Source of the DNA: an uncultured Verrucomicrobiota bacterium
GTDB lineage: Bacteria > Verrucomicrobiota > Verrucomicrobiia > Limisphaerales > AAA164-E04
Length of the DNA: 32,004 nt
NCBI GenBank assembly: GCA_913061285.1
Contig: CAJXVR010000044.1
Span: forward strand, 1-32,004
Reading direction: 5' to 3'
In this document: positions 25,403-32,004 of the stretch, one piece after another
Position numbering within the stretch: the stretch's first letter is position 1
Layout of the letters: the number at the start of each line of letters is the position of its first letter
Program-made: the position numbers and the translations under genes
Notes under the pieces: model-generated
What the model was told of the DNA's origin: nothing
Seen by the model: the letters and a program-made list of their open reading frames with translations, nothing else
Databases searched by the model: none

Positions 25403-26995
25403 TTATGGCGAAGCGAGATTCTCTCTCAAATGGGCTCGAAGTTGGTCGATTGCCCAAGCGGTCGATCCGATGGTGATCAGGAGACCAAAAACGATGCGAG
25501 AAATGATAAGGTCGAATGAACCCACCGAGATCCCCGAGACGAATCCTACGCCCGTTATAGCCATCAGCGATGCGATGCCGAACCACGGAAGGAAGAGAAT
25601 AATTCCGACAGATATGAGCCAGGCTCGGGTGGTGTTGCGAGCCGTTAGTCCCCAGCGAAGTCCGAGCCAGGCAAGCGCGTAGGTGTCTACGATCAATCCG
25701 CTCAGGGCGAGGAACATCCAACCCAGCCACCATTTGTTCCCGAAGGCCAGGGTCAATCGATCACTAGCGAAGTAGGATGCGAGAAGGTCGACTCCGATCA
25801 AGAGAGCGATGGGTGGTAAGAAGATTCGTTTCAGTCCGATCAGCCAGCCGTCGAGGATCAGATCCCAATCGAGTGGGGTTGTCAGAGTCAGTTCGAGCAT
25901 GCCGGATCGACGCATCTCGGTCATGAGGTGACAGGCGATCCATCCTACCCACAGTTTTGTTAGGAGATGCCACGAGATCAGAACGGCGAAGAATGCTTCG
26001 ACACTTGAAGTCATTCGCGCCAAGGCCACAAAGAGGATGCCGGAGACGACAATGAGCCCAAGGCCGATCGCTAGTCTGTGCGTTCTGTTGCCGTACTTGA
26101 GTATCAATAACCATGAGATAGGATTCTCGTTCTTAGTATCCTCACTCTCAACGGGAACGCCGCTCATAGGGGAGTGATCCAGTTTTAGAAAAGCACGCCA
26201 TTTGAGATTCTGATTCGGAGCGTCAGTTCGCCAATGAGAGCGGAGCCATTTTCCGGCCAGACCTAAGATTCCCCAACTCAGCAGGTGCTGCATGAGTAGG
26301 CTTATCACGAATCTCGATAGCTGGAATCTCGGACTGATCGGATCGCACAATTGGAAGCTAGAGAGAGGGCTGAACAAGGCCCAGCCACTTGGTGGCGCGG
26401 TAGGCGTGATGGTGTTGCTTGTTGGGGGCAAAGTGGCCAACGGTAGGGCGCAAATAATCCCGAGTAGAATCAGTCCGAGCAACAGGGCTGTTCTTCCTTC
26501 CCGGGCGAAACAGGATGCCAAGAGTCCCGTTGCCAGGGCGAGAAAGATACTGTTCAAGCCTAGGGCGATTACGGACGCCAATTCCATCAAGGTCACGCCT
26601 CCGGCCAGAATGGCAAGCGACAGGGTCAGGCTACAGGCTAGAATCCCCTGGATCGCTCCGGTTCCCGTGGCAACGAGTTTTCCGATGAGTATTTCGAAGG
26701 GCGTCAGTCGGGTCAATTGGAGGAGCTCTAGTGTTCGCTCTCTTCGTTCACTAGTCAGGGAATCGGCGGCGAGGAAGAGTGCCATCATCATGCCATAGGC
26801 TAACATCATTCCGGACATCCACCAGAACACGCCTCGGCTAGCGGTACCTACGAGCGCGATGTTGTGGGAGCCGGGGAGGATGAAGCCGATGCCGACTAGA
26901 GAGGTCAGAATACCACTGATCAATCGGAATCGGTAGGTTCGCGGGCTGCGGGCAGCGATGCGAAGCTCCCGTTCAATGAGAGGGGGAAGGCCCAT
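25403..26995 (-). CDS. ABC-2-type transporter permease (duplicated, about 12 TM)
   Basis: A 530-residue integral membrane protein. The start, LIERELRIAARSPRTYRFR, is the cytoplasmic helix typical of ABC-2 permeases, and ADSLTSERRERTLELLQLTRLTPFEILIGKLVATG (about residues 78-112) is the coupling region of that family. A second copy of the pattern (MRRSGMLELTLTTPLDWDLILDGWLIGLKRI, about 365-395) shows that two permease halves are fused, each with about six membrane segments, separated by a hydrophilic stretch near 245-290. No ABC ATPase gene is adjacent, so its motor must be encoded elsewhere. I chose the ATG at 26995; a TTG at 27007 would add four residues. It lies 23 bases downstream of the two-TM gene, in line with the pilus-like operon. 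Confidence 0.88.
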   Translation of the reverse strand: MGLPPLIERELRIAARSPRTYRFRLISGILTSLVGIGFILPGSHNIALVGTASRGVFWWMSGMMLAYGMMMALFLAADSLTSERRERTLELLQLTRLTPFEILIGKLVATGTGAIQGILACSLTLSLAILAGGVTLMELASVIALGLNSIFLALATGLLASCFAREGRTALLLGLILLGIICALPLATLPPTSNTITPTAPPSGWALFSPLSSFQLCDPISPRFQLSRFVISLLMQHLLSWGILGLAGKWLRSHWRTDAPNQNLKWRAFLKLDHSPMSGVPVESEDTKNENPISWLLILKYGNRTHRLAIGLGLIVVSGILFVALARMTSSVEAFFAVLISWHLLTKLWVGWIACHLMTEMRRSGMLELTLTTPLDWDLILDGWLIGLKRIFLPPIALLIGVDLLASYFASDRLTLAFGNKWWLGWMFLALSGLIVDTYALAWLGLRWGLTARNTTRAWLISVGIILFLPWFGIASLMAITGVGFVSGISVGSFDLIISRIVFGLLITIGSTAWAIDQLRAHLRENLASP

Positions 26996-27018
26996 AGCAA
27001 TTGGCAAACGCGAGTGAT

Positions 27019-27306
27019 CTAGGGCGTGAATACCCAGCTCAAGTAGCCTGCCAGTAATTCAGGGGCGAAGAAAAGCACGGCTTGAATCGTGATGCTAAAG
27101 CCGCCGAGAATGAAGCCTGCTAACGCGTACTTGTGTGCTGGGTTCCAGCGAGTGTTGCTTTCCTTGAGGGTCTTTCTTCCAATCCAAAGGCTAAGTCCCG
27201 CTAGGGGGAGTCCAAGGAGCGGCACCAAGCCAAGCAATCCCATGGTGTAGACGCGGAGCGAGCGTTCCGCGAGCCGAACCTTGAGCATAGGATCGAGGTT
27301 TGTCAT
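27019..27306 (-). CDS. Small two-TM membrane protein (DUF4190-like)
   Basis: A 95-residue protein with two hydrophobic helices, VYTMGLLGLVPLLGLPLAGLSLW and KYALAGFILGGFSITIQAVLFF (split near residue 45 by IGRKTLKESNTRW). The G-rich AGFILGGFSI second helix resembles DUF4190-type proteins, whose function is unknown. I chose the ATG at 27306, whose A is the last base of the preceding gene's TGA stop (TGATG), over a GTG one codon earlier. It lies between the pseudopilin-like genes and the ABC-2 permease and is probably translated by re-initiation. Possible membrane partner of either. Confidence 0.75.
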   Translation of the reverse strand: MTNLDPMLKVRLAERSLRVYTMGLLGLVPLLGLPLAGLSLWIGRKTLKESNTRWNPAHKYALAGFILGGFSITIQAVLFFAPELLAGYLSWVFTP

Positions 27307-27530
27307 CACTGAGTATTGACAGTCTCAGGCGGGAAATTTGTATAACTAAGCTTCGATTGTTGCGCGAGCCGCTCCGTTTGTTGGCTATCGATTAAGCTGA
27401 TTTCCCGTCGTAACTGGGCCAGGCTACGAGCGTTCACAATCGCCAGTGTGATGACCAAGGCAACGAGGGCGAAGATCGCAACCGTTGCGTAGCCGGAATT
27501 CTTTTTCTCAACGGGCCTGGGACGCTTCAT
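27306..27530 (-). CDS. Small pseudopilin-like single-TM protein lacking Glu+5
   Basis: A 74-residue protein. A basic leader (MKRPRPVEKKNS) is followed by G13, then a hydrophobic helix YATVAIFALVALVITLAI to about residue 31, then a short polar helix. This is the layout of a type IV prepilin N-terminus with cleavage expected after G13, but position +5 is alanine rather than glutamate. Lack of Glu+5 is known for GspK-type tip pseudopilins, though GspK is much larger. It overlaps the upstream gene by four bases (ATGA). It could also be an unrelated single-TM protein; the operon context favours a pilus-like role. Confidence 0.7.
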   Translation of the reverse strand: MKRPRPVEKKNSGYATVAIFALVALVITLAIVNARSLAQLRREISLIDSQQTERLAQQSKLSYTNFPPETVNTQ

Positions 27531-28057
27531 TCGGTGTCTCCTTTCTCCTGGGGTGTTGAGACCGCTAGGAAGCTAAAACGAGGGTCGATGCGGACGGTTT
27601 TTTTCTTTGTTTTGAGATGGATCTCCCATCGCCAGGCACTGACCTGATCGCGGGTTTCTTTAATAAAGCGACAATCAGCGACGCCACCGAGGAATGGCGA
27701 AGCGGCTGAGCCATCTCCAATGCTCCGCCAGAGCGTTTCGTCCTCAAATCGATAGCTGACCAAGTCATCATGGTTTCTCAATTCCAACCGGACGGTGGTG
27801 TCGTTTTCGGTTAATACGGCGACTGATTCGGCAGAACGAATATCTGCCCGCCAGATCTCGCCGGCGCGAAGCACTCGAGTGATGTCATTATTGTTGCGCT
27901 CGAGGTCTCGATGAAAGCCTAGGAGCCTCAGATACATGTTAAGCCCAAGTCCCACAATCAACATCACGAGGGCGATGTAGACCATACACTCCACCAAGGC
28001 AATCGCTCTGCGGCGAGACTGTCTTCGCTCTGTAGGCGATTGGAATTGGGTCTTCAT
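27527..28057 (-). CDS. Prepilin-like protein (PilW/GspJ type), Ala at -1
   Basis: A 176-residue protein starting with a basic leader that ends RRQSRRR, then A18 followed by IALVECMVYIALVMLIVGLGLNMYL, a classic class III signal with Glu at +5 (E23). The -1 residue is Ala instead of the usual Gly, so processing by a prepilin peptidase may be weak or altered. The helix continues into ERNNNDITRVLRAGEIWRADIRSAESV, like PilW/GspJ minor pilins, and then a beta-rich C-terminal part. I chose the ATG at 28057, eight bases after the upstream stop; a GTG at 28129 would bury the leader behind 24 extra residues and overlap the previous gene. The stop overlaps the next start by four bases. Confidence 0.8.
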   Translation of the reverse strand: MKTQFQSPTERRQSRRRAIALVECMVYIALVMLIVGLGLNMYLRLLGFHRDLERNNNDITRVLRAGEIWRADIRSAESVAVLTENDTTVRLELRNHDDLVSYRFEDETLWRSIGDGSAASPFLGGVADCRFIKETRDQVSAWRWEIHLKTKKKTVRIDPRFSFLAVSTPQEKGDTE

Positions 28058-28065
28058 TCTTTGGT

Positions 28066-28467
28066 CTAGTGAGGTAGAGGAAAGCTTCGGTGCACGGGAC
28101 CGCCGTAGCCTCGGTTCTTGGGTTTCCACGAAAGCCGTATCTCGGAGTCGGACCGGTCGAGGGTAAACCGACCCTCTGGCAGAACGGCTGCCGCTTCGCC
28201 TGTGACCAAATAGCGATGGCTGCCGAATTCAAATTGCTGCCATTCACCAGCCTGGAGGATTTCTGCTTCTCCATCAACGATGCCCATTGCTACCGAACGA
28301 TAGTAGAGGGCTCGGCAAAGCCGTCGTTCCTCGCGAATGTTGCTTGTGAGAGGAAGGATCGCAACCACTAGAATCACCATGGCGAAGACGAGGTCGAGCT
28401 GAAGACTTCCCCGCTGTCTTGCGAGAGAACGTGCGCGCGGGTTTTTGTGCTGTGATTGCCTTACCAT
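28066..28467 (-). CDS. Prepilin-like protein (PilV/GspI type), Asp at +5
   Basis: A 133-residue protein with a basic leader up to RQRG20, then SLQLDLVFAMVILVVAILPL, a prepilin-type hydrophobic helix, followed by a long helix and a small beta-rich domain (residues about 80-130). The expected cleavage is after G20. Position +5 is Asp (D25) where nearly all pilins have Glu. Size and helix pattern resemble GspI/PilV minor subunits. The start overlaps the end of the upstream GspF gene by seven bases, so the two are co-translated. Assignment to a named pseudopilin class is not possible from sequence alone. Confidence 0.75.
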   Translation of the reverse strand: MVRQSQHKNPRARSLARQRGSLQLDLVFAMVILVVAILPLTSNIREERRLCRALYYRSVAMGIVDGEAEILQAGEWQQFEFGSHRYLVTGEAAAVLPEGRFTLDRSDSEIRLSWKPKNRGYGGPVHRSFPLPH

Positions 28468-29612
28468 AGGGATCCTTGTTCGATAATTTGCGTGATAAGG
28501 TGAAAGGTGCTAATCGAAATGGTGGCTGCAATCAGTCCGTTGAGCAGAATCATGCCGACGGAAAAGACCTGAGCGGAGAGTTGTTCCTGTTGCCTGGCTT
28601 TCGTGTGCAGGCACTCCCACCAACCCTTGAGTGCCGCTTGGAAGCCGTTGGGCTGATGTGCCGCTAGACGGAGACGCCAAGAAAGCTCAGGGGTGGCGTC
28701 GAGCCGTGTGATCGCTGTCTCAAGTGACTCCCCATTTGCCAGAGCCTGAGTGCAGCGTTTGACTCTGCCTTTGAGAACCTGATTCGAACTTGCCGTTGCT
28801 GCGAGAGTCAAGGCTTCTGATTCTGGAACCCCGGAATCGAGAAGTACGCCCAGCATGATCGAAAAGTTTCGGAGTAGTCGTTTTCGATGCCAAGGAATAG
28901 ACATCGCTACGGCGTGAGTGACGGGGGCGATGCCGTTTTCAATCCAATGCCTCAAGCGAGGGCCTCCGACGTAGAACAGAGCCCCGAGGTAATAGAGGCC
29001 GTATAAGATGGAGAGAACTACCAGAACCTTAGGCAGCAGGGCAGTCGCATATTGGATCACGGGAAGTGATCGGACTCCATAGTCTTCGCCAATCATTTGG
29101 ATCTTTGGCCAGACTTGATAGATGAAGAGCATGAGTGTGAGTAAGCTGGGAAGGGCGACAAACAGTCCCATCAACAGGTGGTTCGTCACGTTCCTCACTG
29201 TCGCCGCAGCGTCAGTGAGATGCGTTTGGCACGCCGGAAGTACTTTGTTGAGGCTTCCCAGGGATTCGCCGACGCTCAGAATGCCGGCGATAGTTTCAGG
29301 CAGTAAGCGAGGAACTCTTCGTAGCCCTTCTGCAAGGCTGTGCCCTGATTCGAGATAGCCCGCGAGAAGATGGAAGCGAACCCCTAGAGCAGGGTCCTTG
29401 GTCTGTGAAAGCTCTTTGATCGCCTGGGTTGGGTGGTAGTGTTGGGTAGCTTGAAGTTCAAGGAGATCAACGAGAATCCGTGCCCGTTCTTGTCGTCTCA
29501 GCGGGAGGGATACCAAGTAGTAAAGCCCATAGCAAAAGGCCGCTAAAGGGAGGTACACCGCCATCATCAAGGTCGCGATGTTAAAGAAGGTTTGGATGAG
29601 AGATAGGGACAT
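28461..29612 (-). CDS. GspF/PilC-like inner-membrane platform protein (second copy)
   Basis: A 383-residue type II secretion/type IV pilus platform protein. It has an extra N-terminal membrane segment (about residues 12-36) before the first GspF domain (about 45-170: GHSLAEGLRRVPRLLPETIAGILSVGESLGSLNKVL). Membrane segments follow at about 147-168 and 193-215. The second GspF domain (about 245-375) has LRNFSIMLGVLLDSGVPESEALTLA and a final membrane helix. These proteins sit in the inner membrane and couple the ATPase to pilin assembly. The gene starts two bases after the stop of another gspF-like gene, which is unusual because most systems have one. The two share the fold but little sequence. 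Confidence 0.92.
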   Translation of the reverse strand: MSLSLIQTFFNIATLMMAVYLPLAAFCYGLYYLVSLPLRRQERARILVDLLELQATQHYHPTQAIKELSQTKDPALGVRFHLLAGYLESGHSLAEGLRRVPRLLPETIAGILSVGESLGSLNKVLPACQTHLTDAAATVRNVTNHLLMGLFVALPSLLTLMLFIYQVWPKIQMIGEDYGVRSLPVIQYATALLPKVLVVLSILYGLYYLGALFYVGGPRLRHWIENGIAPVTHAVAMSIPWHRKRLLRNFSIMLGVLLDSGVPESEALTLAATASSNQVLKGRVKRCTQALANGESLETAITRLDATPELSWRLRLAAHQPNGFQAALKGWWECLHTKARQQEQLSAQVFSVGMILLNGLIAATISISTFHLITQIIEQGSLW

Positions 29613-29614
29613 CG

Positions 29615-30619
29615 CTATATACCGCCGAGGGCGTCCAATACCGTGGTCATAGATTGAATCATGGGAAATATCTGGAGGATCAATAATGTCACAGTGAAGA
29701 GAAGGGACACCGGGACTGCTGCCACCATAAAGAGGTTGGAGCGATAATCTGCCCGGCGTCCGTAAAGGACAGCGGCTTTCTCAAAACCCTCTGCGATTGA
29801 TTCGCCAGAGCTTGCGATAAGCCAGATAAAGAGGGGTGGGAAGCTGCGGCTTCCTTTTGCGATCGCAGCGAAATCCGATTCTCCGTTGGAAAGCTGTTCC
29901 CTCCACCGGGTGAGATCCTGTTTGGTTCGCGCGTGGGGTTCCATGAATTGTAGGAAGTCGAAGGTTTTATCAAGCGTTAGTCCTCCCTTCGTGAGGGTGG
30001 CGCAGGCAGCAGCGGTTTGGGCGAGACTGGCTTCACGAAAACCAGGTAGGTGCCAGCGAGCCATTTGCCTCAGTTTTGGGATGCAGACGAGGGCTAGGGC
30101 AATCAGTAGGAGGACCCCAAAAATGGCCGGGGATAGGATGATGAGTGAGCGATAAAGTCCGAAGACGAACCCTGATTGCTGCTTGGAAATGTAGATATCA
30201 CTGAACTGCTCGACCATGCTGGTGTAGAGTTCGGTGAAGGAGTAAGCAAGAAAACTAGACACTAGGAAAGCGGTCAGGAGGACCAGGATCGGATAGACGC
30301 TGACGCTTCGGAATCGGCTCCAGAGTAGGCTGGATCGATGATAGTGATCTGCGAGAAGGATCAGGATTTGATTGAGTTGACCAGACTTCGCCCCTGCATT
30401 GACGAGTCGCTTGTAAAGGCTGGGAAAGGAACGCTTGTTGATGGCATCGGCTAAGGGGCTTCCCTGTGCCAGGTCTTTGACCAGGAGATCGGTCTCGCGC
30501 TTCAGTGGACCCTTTTGAAGATCGCGGGAGAGTTCAGCAAGCGCCCCTTCCAGTGGGAGGCCGCTCTTTAGCATGCTAGCGAGCTGCTGATTGTAGAAGG
30601 CCAGTTCTTCGGATTTCAT
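29615..30619 (-). CDS. GspF/PilC-like inner-membrane platform protein (first copy)
   Basis: A 334-residue protein with two GspF domains. The first begins at once (FYNQQLASMLKSGLPLEGALAELSRDL, about residues 8-34) and ends with a membrane helix at about 108-127. A second helix lies at about 158-180, and the second domain (about 197-325: ATLTKGGLTLDKTFDFL, then IASSGESIAEGFEKAA) closes with a helix at about 300-325. It lacks the roughly 60-residue N-terminal extension of typical GspF. Its ATG overlaps the stop of the ATPase gene as ATGA, so the ATPase and this platform protein are the tightest pair in the operon. Together with the second copy it may form a hetero-oligomeric platform. Confidence 0.93.
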   Translation of the reverse strand: MKSEELAFYNQQLASMLKSGLPLEGALAELSRDLQKGPLKRETDLLVKDLAQGSPLADAINKRSFPSLYKRLVNAGAKSGQLNQILILLADHYHRSSLLWSRFRSVSVYPILVLLTAFLVSSFLAYSFTELYTSMVEQFSDIYISKQQSGFVFGLYRSLIILSPAIFGVLLLIALALVCIPKLRQMARWHLPGFREASLAQTAAACATLTKGGLTLDKTFDFLQFMEPHARTKQDLTRWREQLSNGESDFAAIAKGSRSFPPLFIWLIASSGESIAEGFEKAAVLYGRRADYRSNLFMVAAVPVSLLFTVTLLILQIFPMIQSMTTVLDALGGI

Positions 30620-31707
30620 ATTCCCAGTATTCGGTTGATCTCTCGATTGTCGGTAACCTGGAGATTGATCAGTTTCTCGGCCGCTTGTTTCAGGTTTGGG
30701 CTCGGCGTTCGGGTAAAGGGTCTTCCTTGTTGAAGCGTGGCAAAATCTTGTTCCCCAATGGTGAGTGTCTCAACGAGCGGGACTCGTCCATGGTAGCCCG
30801 TATGAGCGCATTGCTCGCAGCCACGGGCGTCACAGTTTTCACAGCAGCGTCGAACGAGCCGTTGATTCACGATCACTTTCAATACGGCGGTTAAAGCGAA
30901 ATGGTCGTCGACCATCACTCGGAGGCGATCGATAACCCCGTGACAGGAGCCCGCGTGAAGTGTCGCAATCACTTGGTGACCTGTTAGCGCGGCGCGAATC
31001 GCAATGTCGGCTGTTTCGTCGTCTCGAATTTCTCCGATGACGATCACTTCCGGATCTTGGCGGAGCAGGTGCCGGATGGATTTGGGGAAGTTGAGTCCTC
31101 TCACCTCGTTGATCTCCGTTTGCATGATCCCCGGGATGATCTGCTCTACCGGATCTTCAACGGTAATGATGTGTCGGCTATCGCTGCTTAGAAGGTGTTT
31201 GAGGCAACTGTAAATGGTGGTGGTTTTTCCGCTCCCCGATGGGCCCGTTAAGAGCATCAGTCCCTGTCGTTGATGGAGGAATCCTTGCAGAATGTTAAAG
31301 GTGCCGAGGTCAAGACCAAGTTGATCGAGTGGCTTGATCGTCTCTTCGGTGAATAAGCGGATGACTATTTTCTCCCCTGATACCGTCGGATAGGTCGAGA
31401 CGCGGAGCTCGTGTTCGATGCCCGCGTCGTTCCGATCGATGCGCCCATCTTGTGGGATGGAATGCTCGTAGGTCTTGAGTTTGGCGAGGAACTTGATCCG
31501 GCCGATGACGAGGGATGCGACTTCCGCAGAGAGGGACTCTGTCTTGCTGAGAACGCCATCCAGGCGAAACGAGACGTCGGCGGATCCGTCCTGTTGAGGT
31601 TGGATATGGATATCACTGACCGAGGCGTTTTGAGCTGCCTTGATCAGTCGACTACAGATTTCAGGTGCGGATTCAAGGAGAGGCTCAGGCTGTGGTTTTT
31701 GCTGCAT
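30616..31707 (-). CDS. Compact GspE/PilB-type secretion ATPase
   Basis: A 363-residue secretion ATPase that powers pilin or pseudopilin assembly at the inner membrane. Seen: VSDIHIQP near residues 30-37 and FRLDGVL (N2 domain), Walker A GPSGSGKT 155-162, Asp box ITVEDPVE 181-188, Walker B VIVIGEIRDDETADIA 221-236, His box TGHQVIATLHAGS 242-254, and a tetracysteine group C289-x-x-C292 and C297-x-x-C300 followed by HTGYHGR. Typical GspE/PilB have about 500-570 residues. Here the N1 domain, which docks to GspL/PilM-like partners, is missing, and the zinc loop between the two CxxC pairs is only four residues. It has a clear ribosome binding site (AAGGAGA about six bases before the ATG) and is the first gene of the operon. 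Confidence 0.95.
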   Translation of the reverse strand: MQQKPQPEPLLESAPEICSRLIKAAQNASVSDIHIQPQQDGSADVSFRLDGVLSKTESLSAEVASLVIGRIKFLAKLKTYEHSIPQDGRIDRNDAGIEHELRVSTYPTVSGEKIVIRLFTEETIKPLDQLGLDLGTFNILQGFLHQRQGLMLLTGPSGSGKTTTIYSCLKHLLSSDSRHIITVEDPVEQIIPGIMQTEINEVRGLNFPKSIRHLLRQDPEVIVIGEIRDDETADIAIRAALTGHQVIATLHAGSCHGVIDRLRVMVDDHFALTAVLKVIVNQRLVRRCCENCDARGCEQCAHTGYHGRVPLVETLTIGEQDFATLQQGRPFTRTPSPNLKQAAEKLINLQVTDNREINRILGI

Positions 31708-31796
31708 TGCTTTCTCCTTGTTTCCGATCGACCTGTCCTTACTTGGTTCTCGTTCTGATTGACATTGCTTGACGAGAATCGTGTCAGAGAAAGTTG
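31708..31796 (-). promoter_or_regulatory. Intergenic leader of the pilus-like operon with ribosome binding site
   Basis: These 89 bases lie between the ABC-F stop and the ATPase start. On the minus strand AAGGAGA sits about six bases before the ATG and is the best ribosome binding site in the right half of the window. TTCTCGT (31747-31753) and ACGAGAA (31772-31778) form a perfect seven-base inverted repeat with an 18-base loop, which could end ABC-F transcription or belong to the leader. No clear promoter hexamers are visible. Confidence 0.35.
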
Positions 31797-32004
31797 TTAC
31801 TTCGGAATTTTCTCAAGTTCCTCCCAACGGGCATAGAGACGTTCGGTGTCTTTGCGTGCTTTTTCGAGCGTTTCGTTGAGTTCCTTGGCCCTAGTCCCGT
31901 GTTCTTGATGGAAGGTCGGTGAGGCAAAGAGCAATTCGATGCGCTCGATTTCCTGTTCTATTTCCAGGATGCGTTCTTCCATTCCTTCGAGCTCTTTCGC
32001 TTCC
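31797..32004 (-). CDS. ABC-F family ATPase, C-terminal coiled-coil end only
   Basis: The minus-strand frame is open to the right edge, so this is only the last 68 or so codons. The peptide starts EAKELEGMEERILEIEQEIE and continues as a charged two-helix coiled coil ending in RWEELEKIPK. This matches the C-terminal arm of Uup-like ABC-F ATPases, which typically read KEAKELEGLE...I..LE...E; the ABC domains would lie beyond the window. ABC-F proteins act on ribosomes or DNA-linked processes in the cytoplasm. The internal ATG at 31982 is not the true start because the homology runs through it. Identification rests on the coiled-coil motif only. Confidence 0.75.
   Translation of the reverse strand, partial: EAKELEGMEERILEIEQEIERIELLFASPTFHQEHGTRAKELNETLEKARKDTERLYARWEELEKIPK

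Noticed and set aside
26292..26798. 168-codon plus-strand frame opposite the ABC-2 permease
   Set aside because: The minus frame shows clear permease motifs; the plus translation is Ser/Arg-rich with no recognisable domain.
31747..31778. TTCTCGT/ACGAGAA repeat as a firm ABC-F terminator
   Set aside because: The loop is 18 bases and no T tract follows; it is kept only as part of the intergenic note.
1..32004. CRISPR arrays, insertion sequences, prophage genes, toxin-antitoxin pairs
   Set aside because: No evenly spaced direct repeats, transposase or integrase motifs, or paired small toxin-like genes were seen on either strand.

Overview
The window looks like a chromosomal segment of a free-living PVC-superphylum bacterium, most likely a Verrucomicrobiota member. 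This is inferred from gene content and style, not from a marker gene. The clues are MoxR/DUF58/VWA gene sets with BatA-like and GATase-like VWA proteins, a CxPSR sulfatase, a very large TPR protein, an ABC-2 permease beside pilus-type genes, and few strong Shine-Dalgarno sequences. Base composition looks even, with no transposase, integrase, tRNA, rRNA or CRISPR array.

Region 1 (1-20548, all minus strand). Read in transcription order it runs: a 499-aa membrane/coiled-coil protein with six clustered cysteines; MoxR ATPase; DUF58; BatA-like VWA protein; a VWA/GATase-like/VWA membrane protein; a 2941-aa exported TPR protein; then a second MoxR, DUF58 and BatA-like VWA protein, the last running off the left edge. 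So two MoxR-DUF58-VWA cassettes lie head to tail around a giant TPR protein. MoxR ATPases are thought to act as chaperones on VWA-containing partners, so this reads as an envelope-associated chaperone/scaffold system. The substrate is not visible. A perfect inverted repeat lies between promoter-like hexamers about 90 bp upstream of the first gene.

Region 2 (20549-23132). A 585-bp gap holds one possible 33-codon membrane peptide. It is followed by a secreted S1-type sulfatase (minus) and a 568-bp divergent intergenic stretch with a 9-bp stem.

Region 3 (23133-24763). purH (plus) encodes the last two steps of IMP synthesis. A hairpin just past its stop codon is shared with the convergent neighbour and may be a bidirectional terminator.

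Region 4 (24766-31707, minus). A tightly packed operon, mostly with overlaps or gaps of a few bases, runs: compact GspE/PilB-type ATPase, two consecutive GspF/PilC proteins, three small proteins with off-consensus pilin-like N-termini, a two-TM protein, an ABC-2 permease, and a flavin-reductase-like protein. No secretin, major pilin or prepilin peptidase is present here, so it is either a minimal secretion/pilus-like assembly module or needs parts from elsewhere. The C-terminal coiled coil of an ABC-F ATPase enters from the right edge.

The best candidates for something undescribed are the double MoxR/VWA cassette with its giant TPR partner, and the double-GspF mini-system with its atypical pseudopilins.
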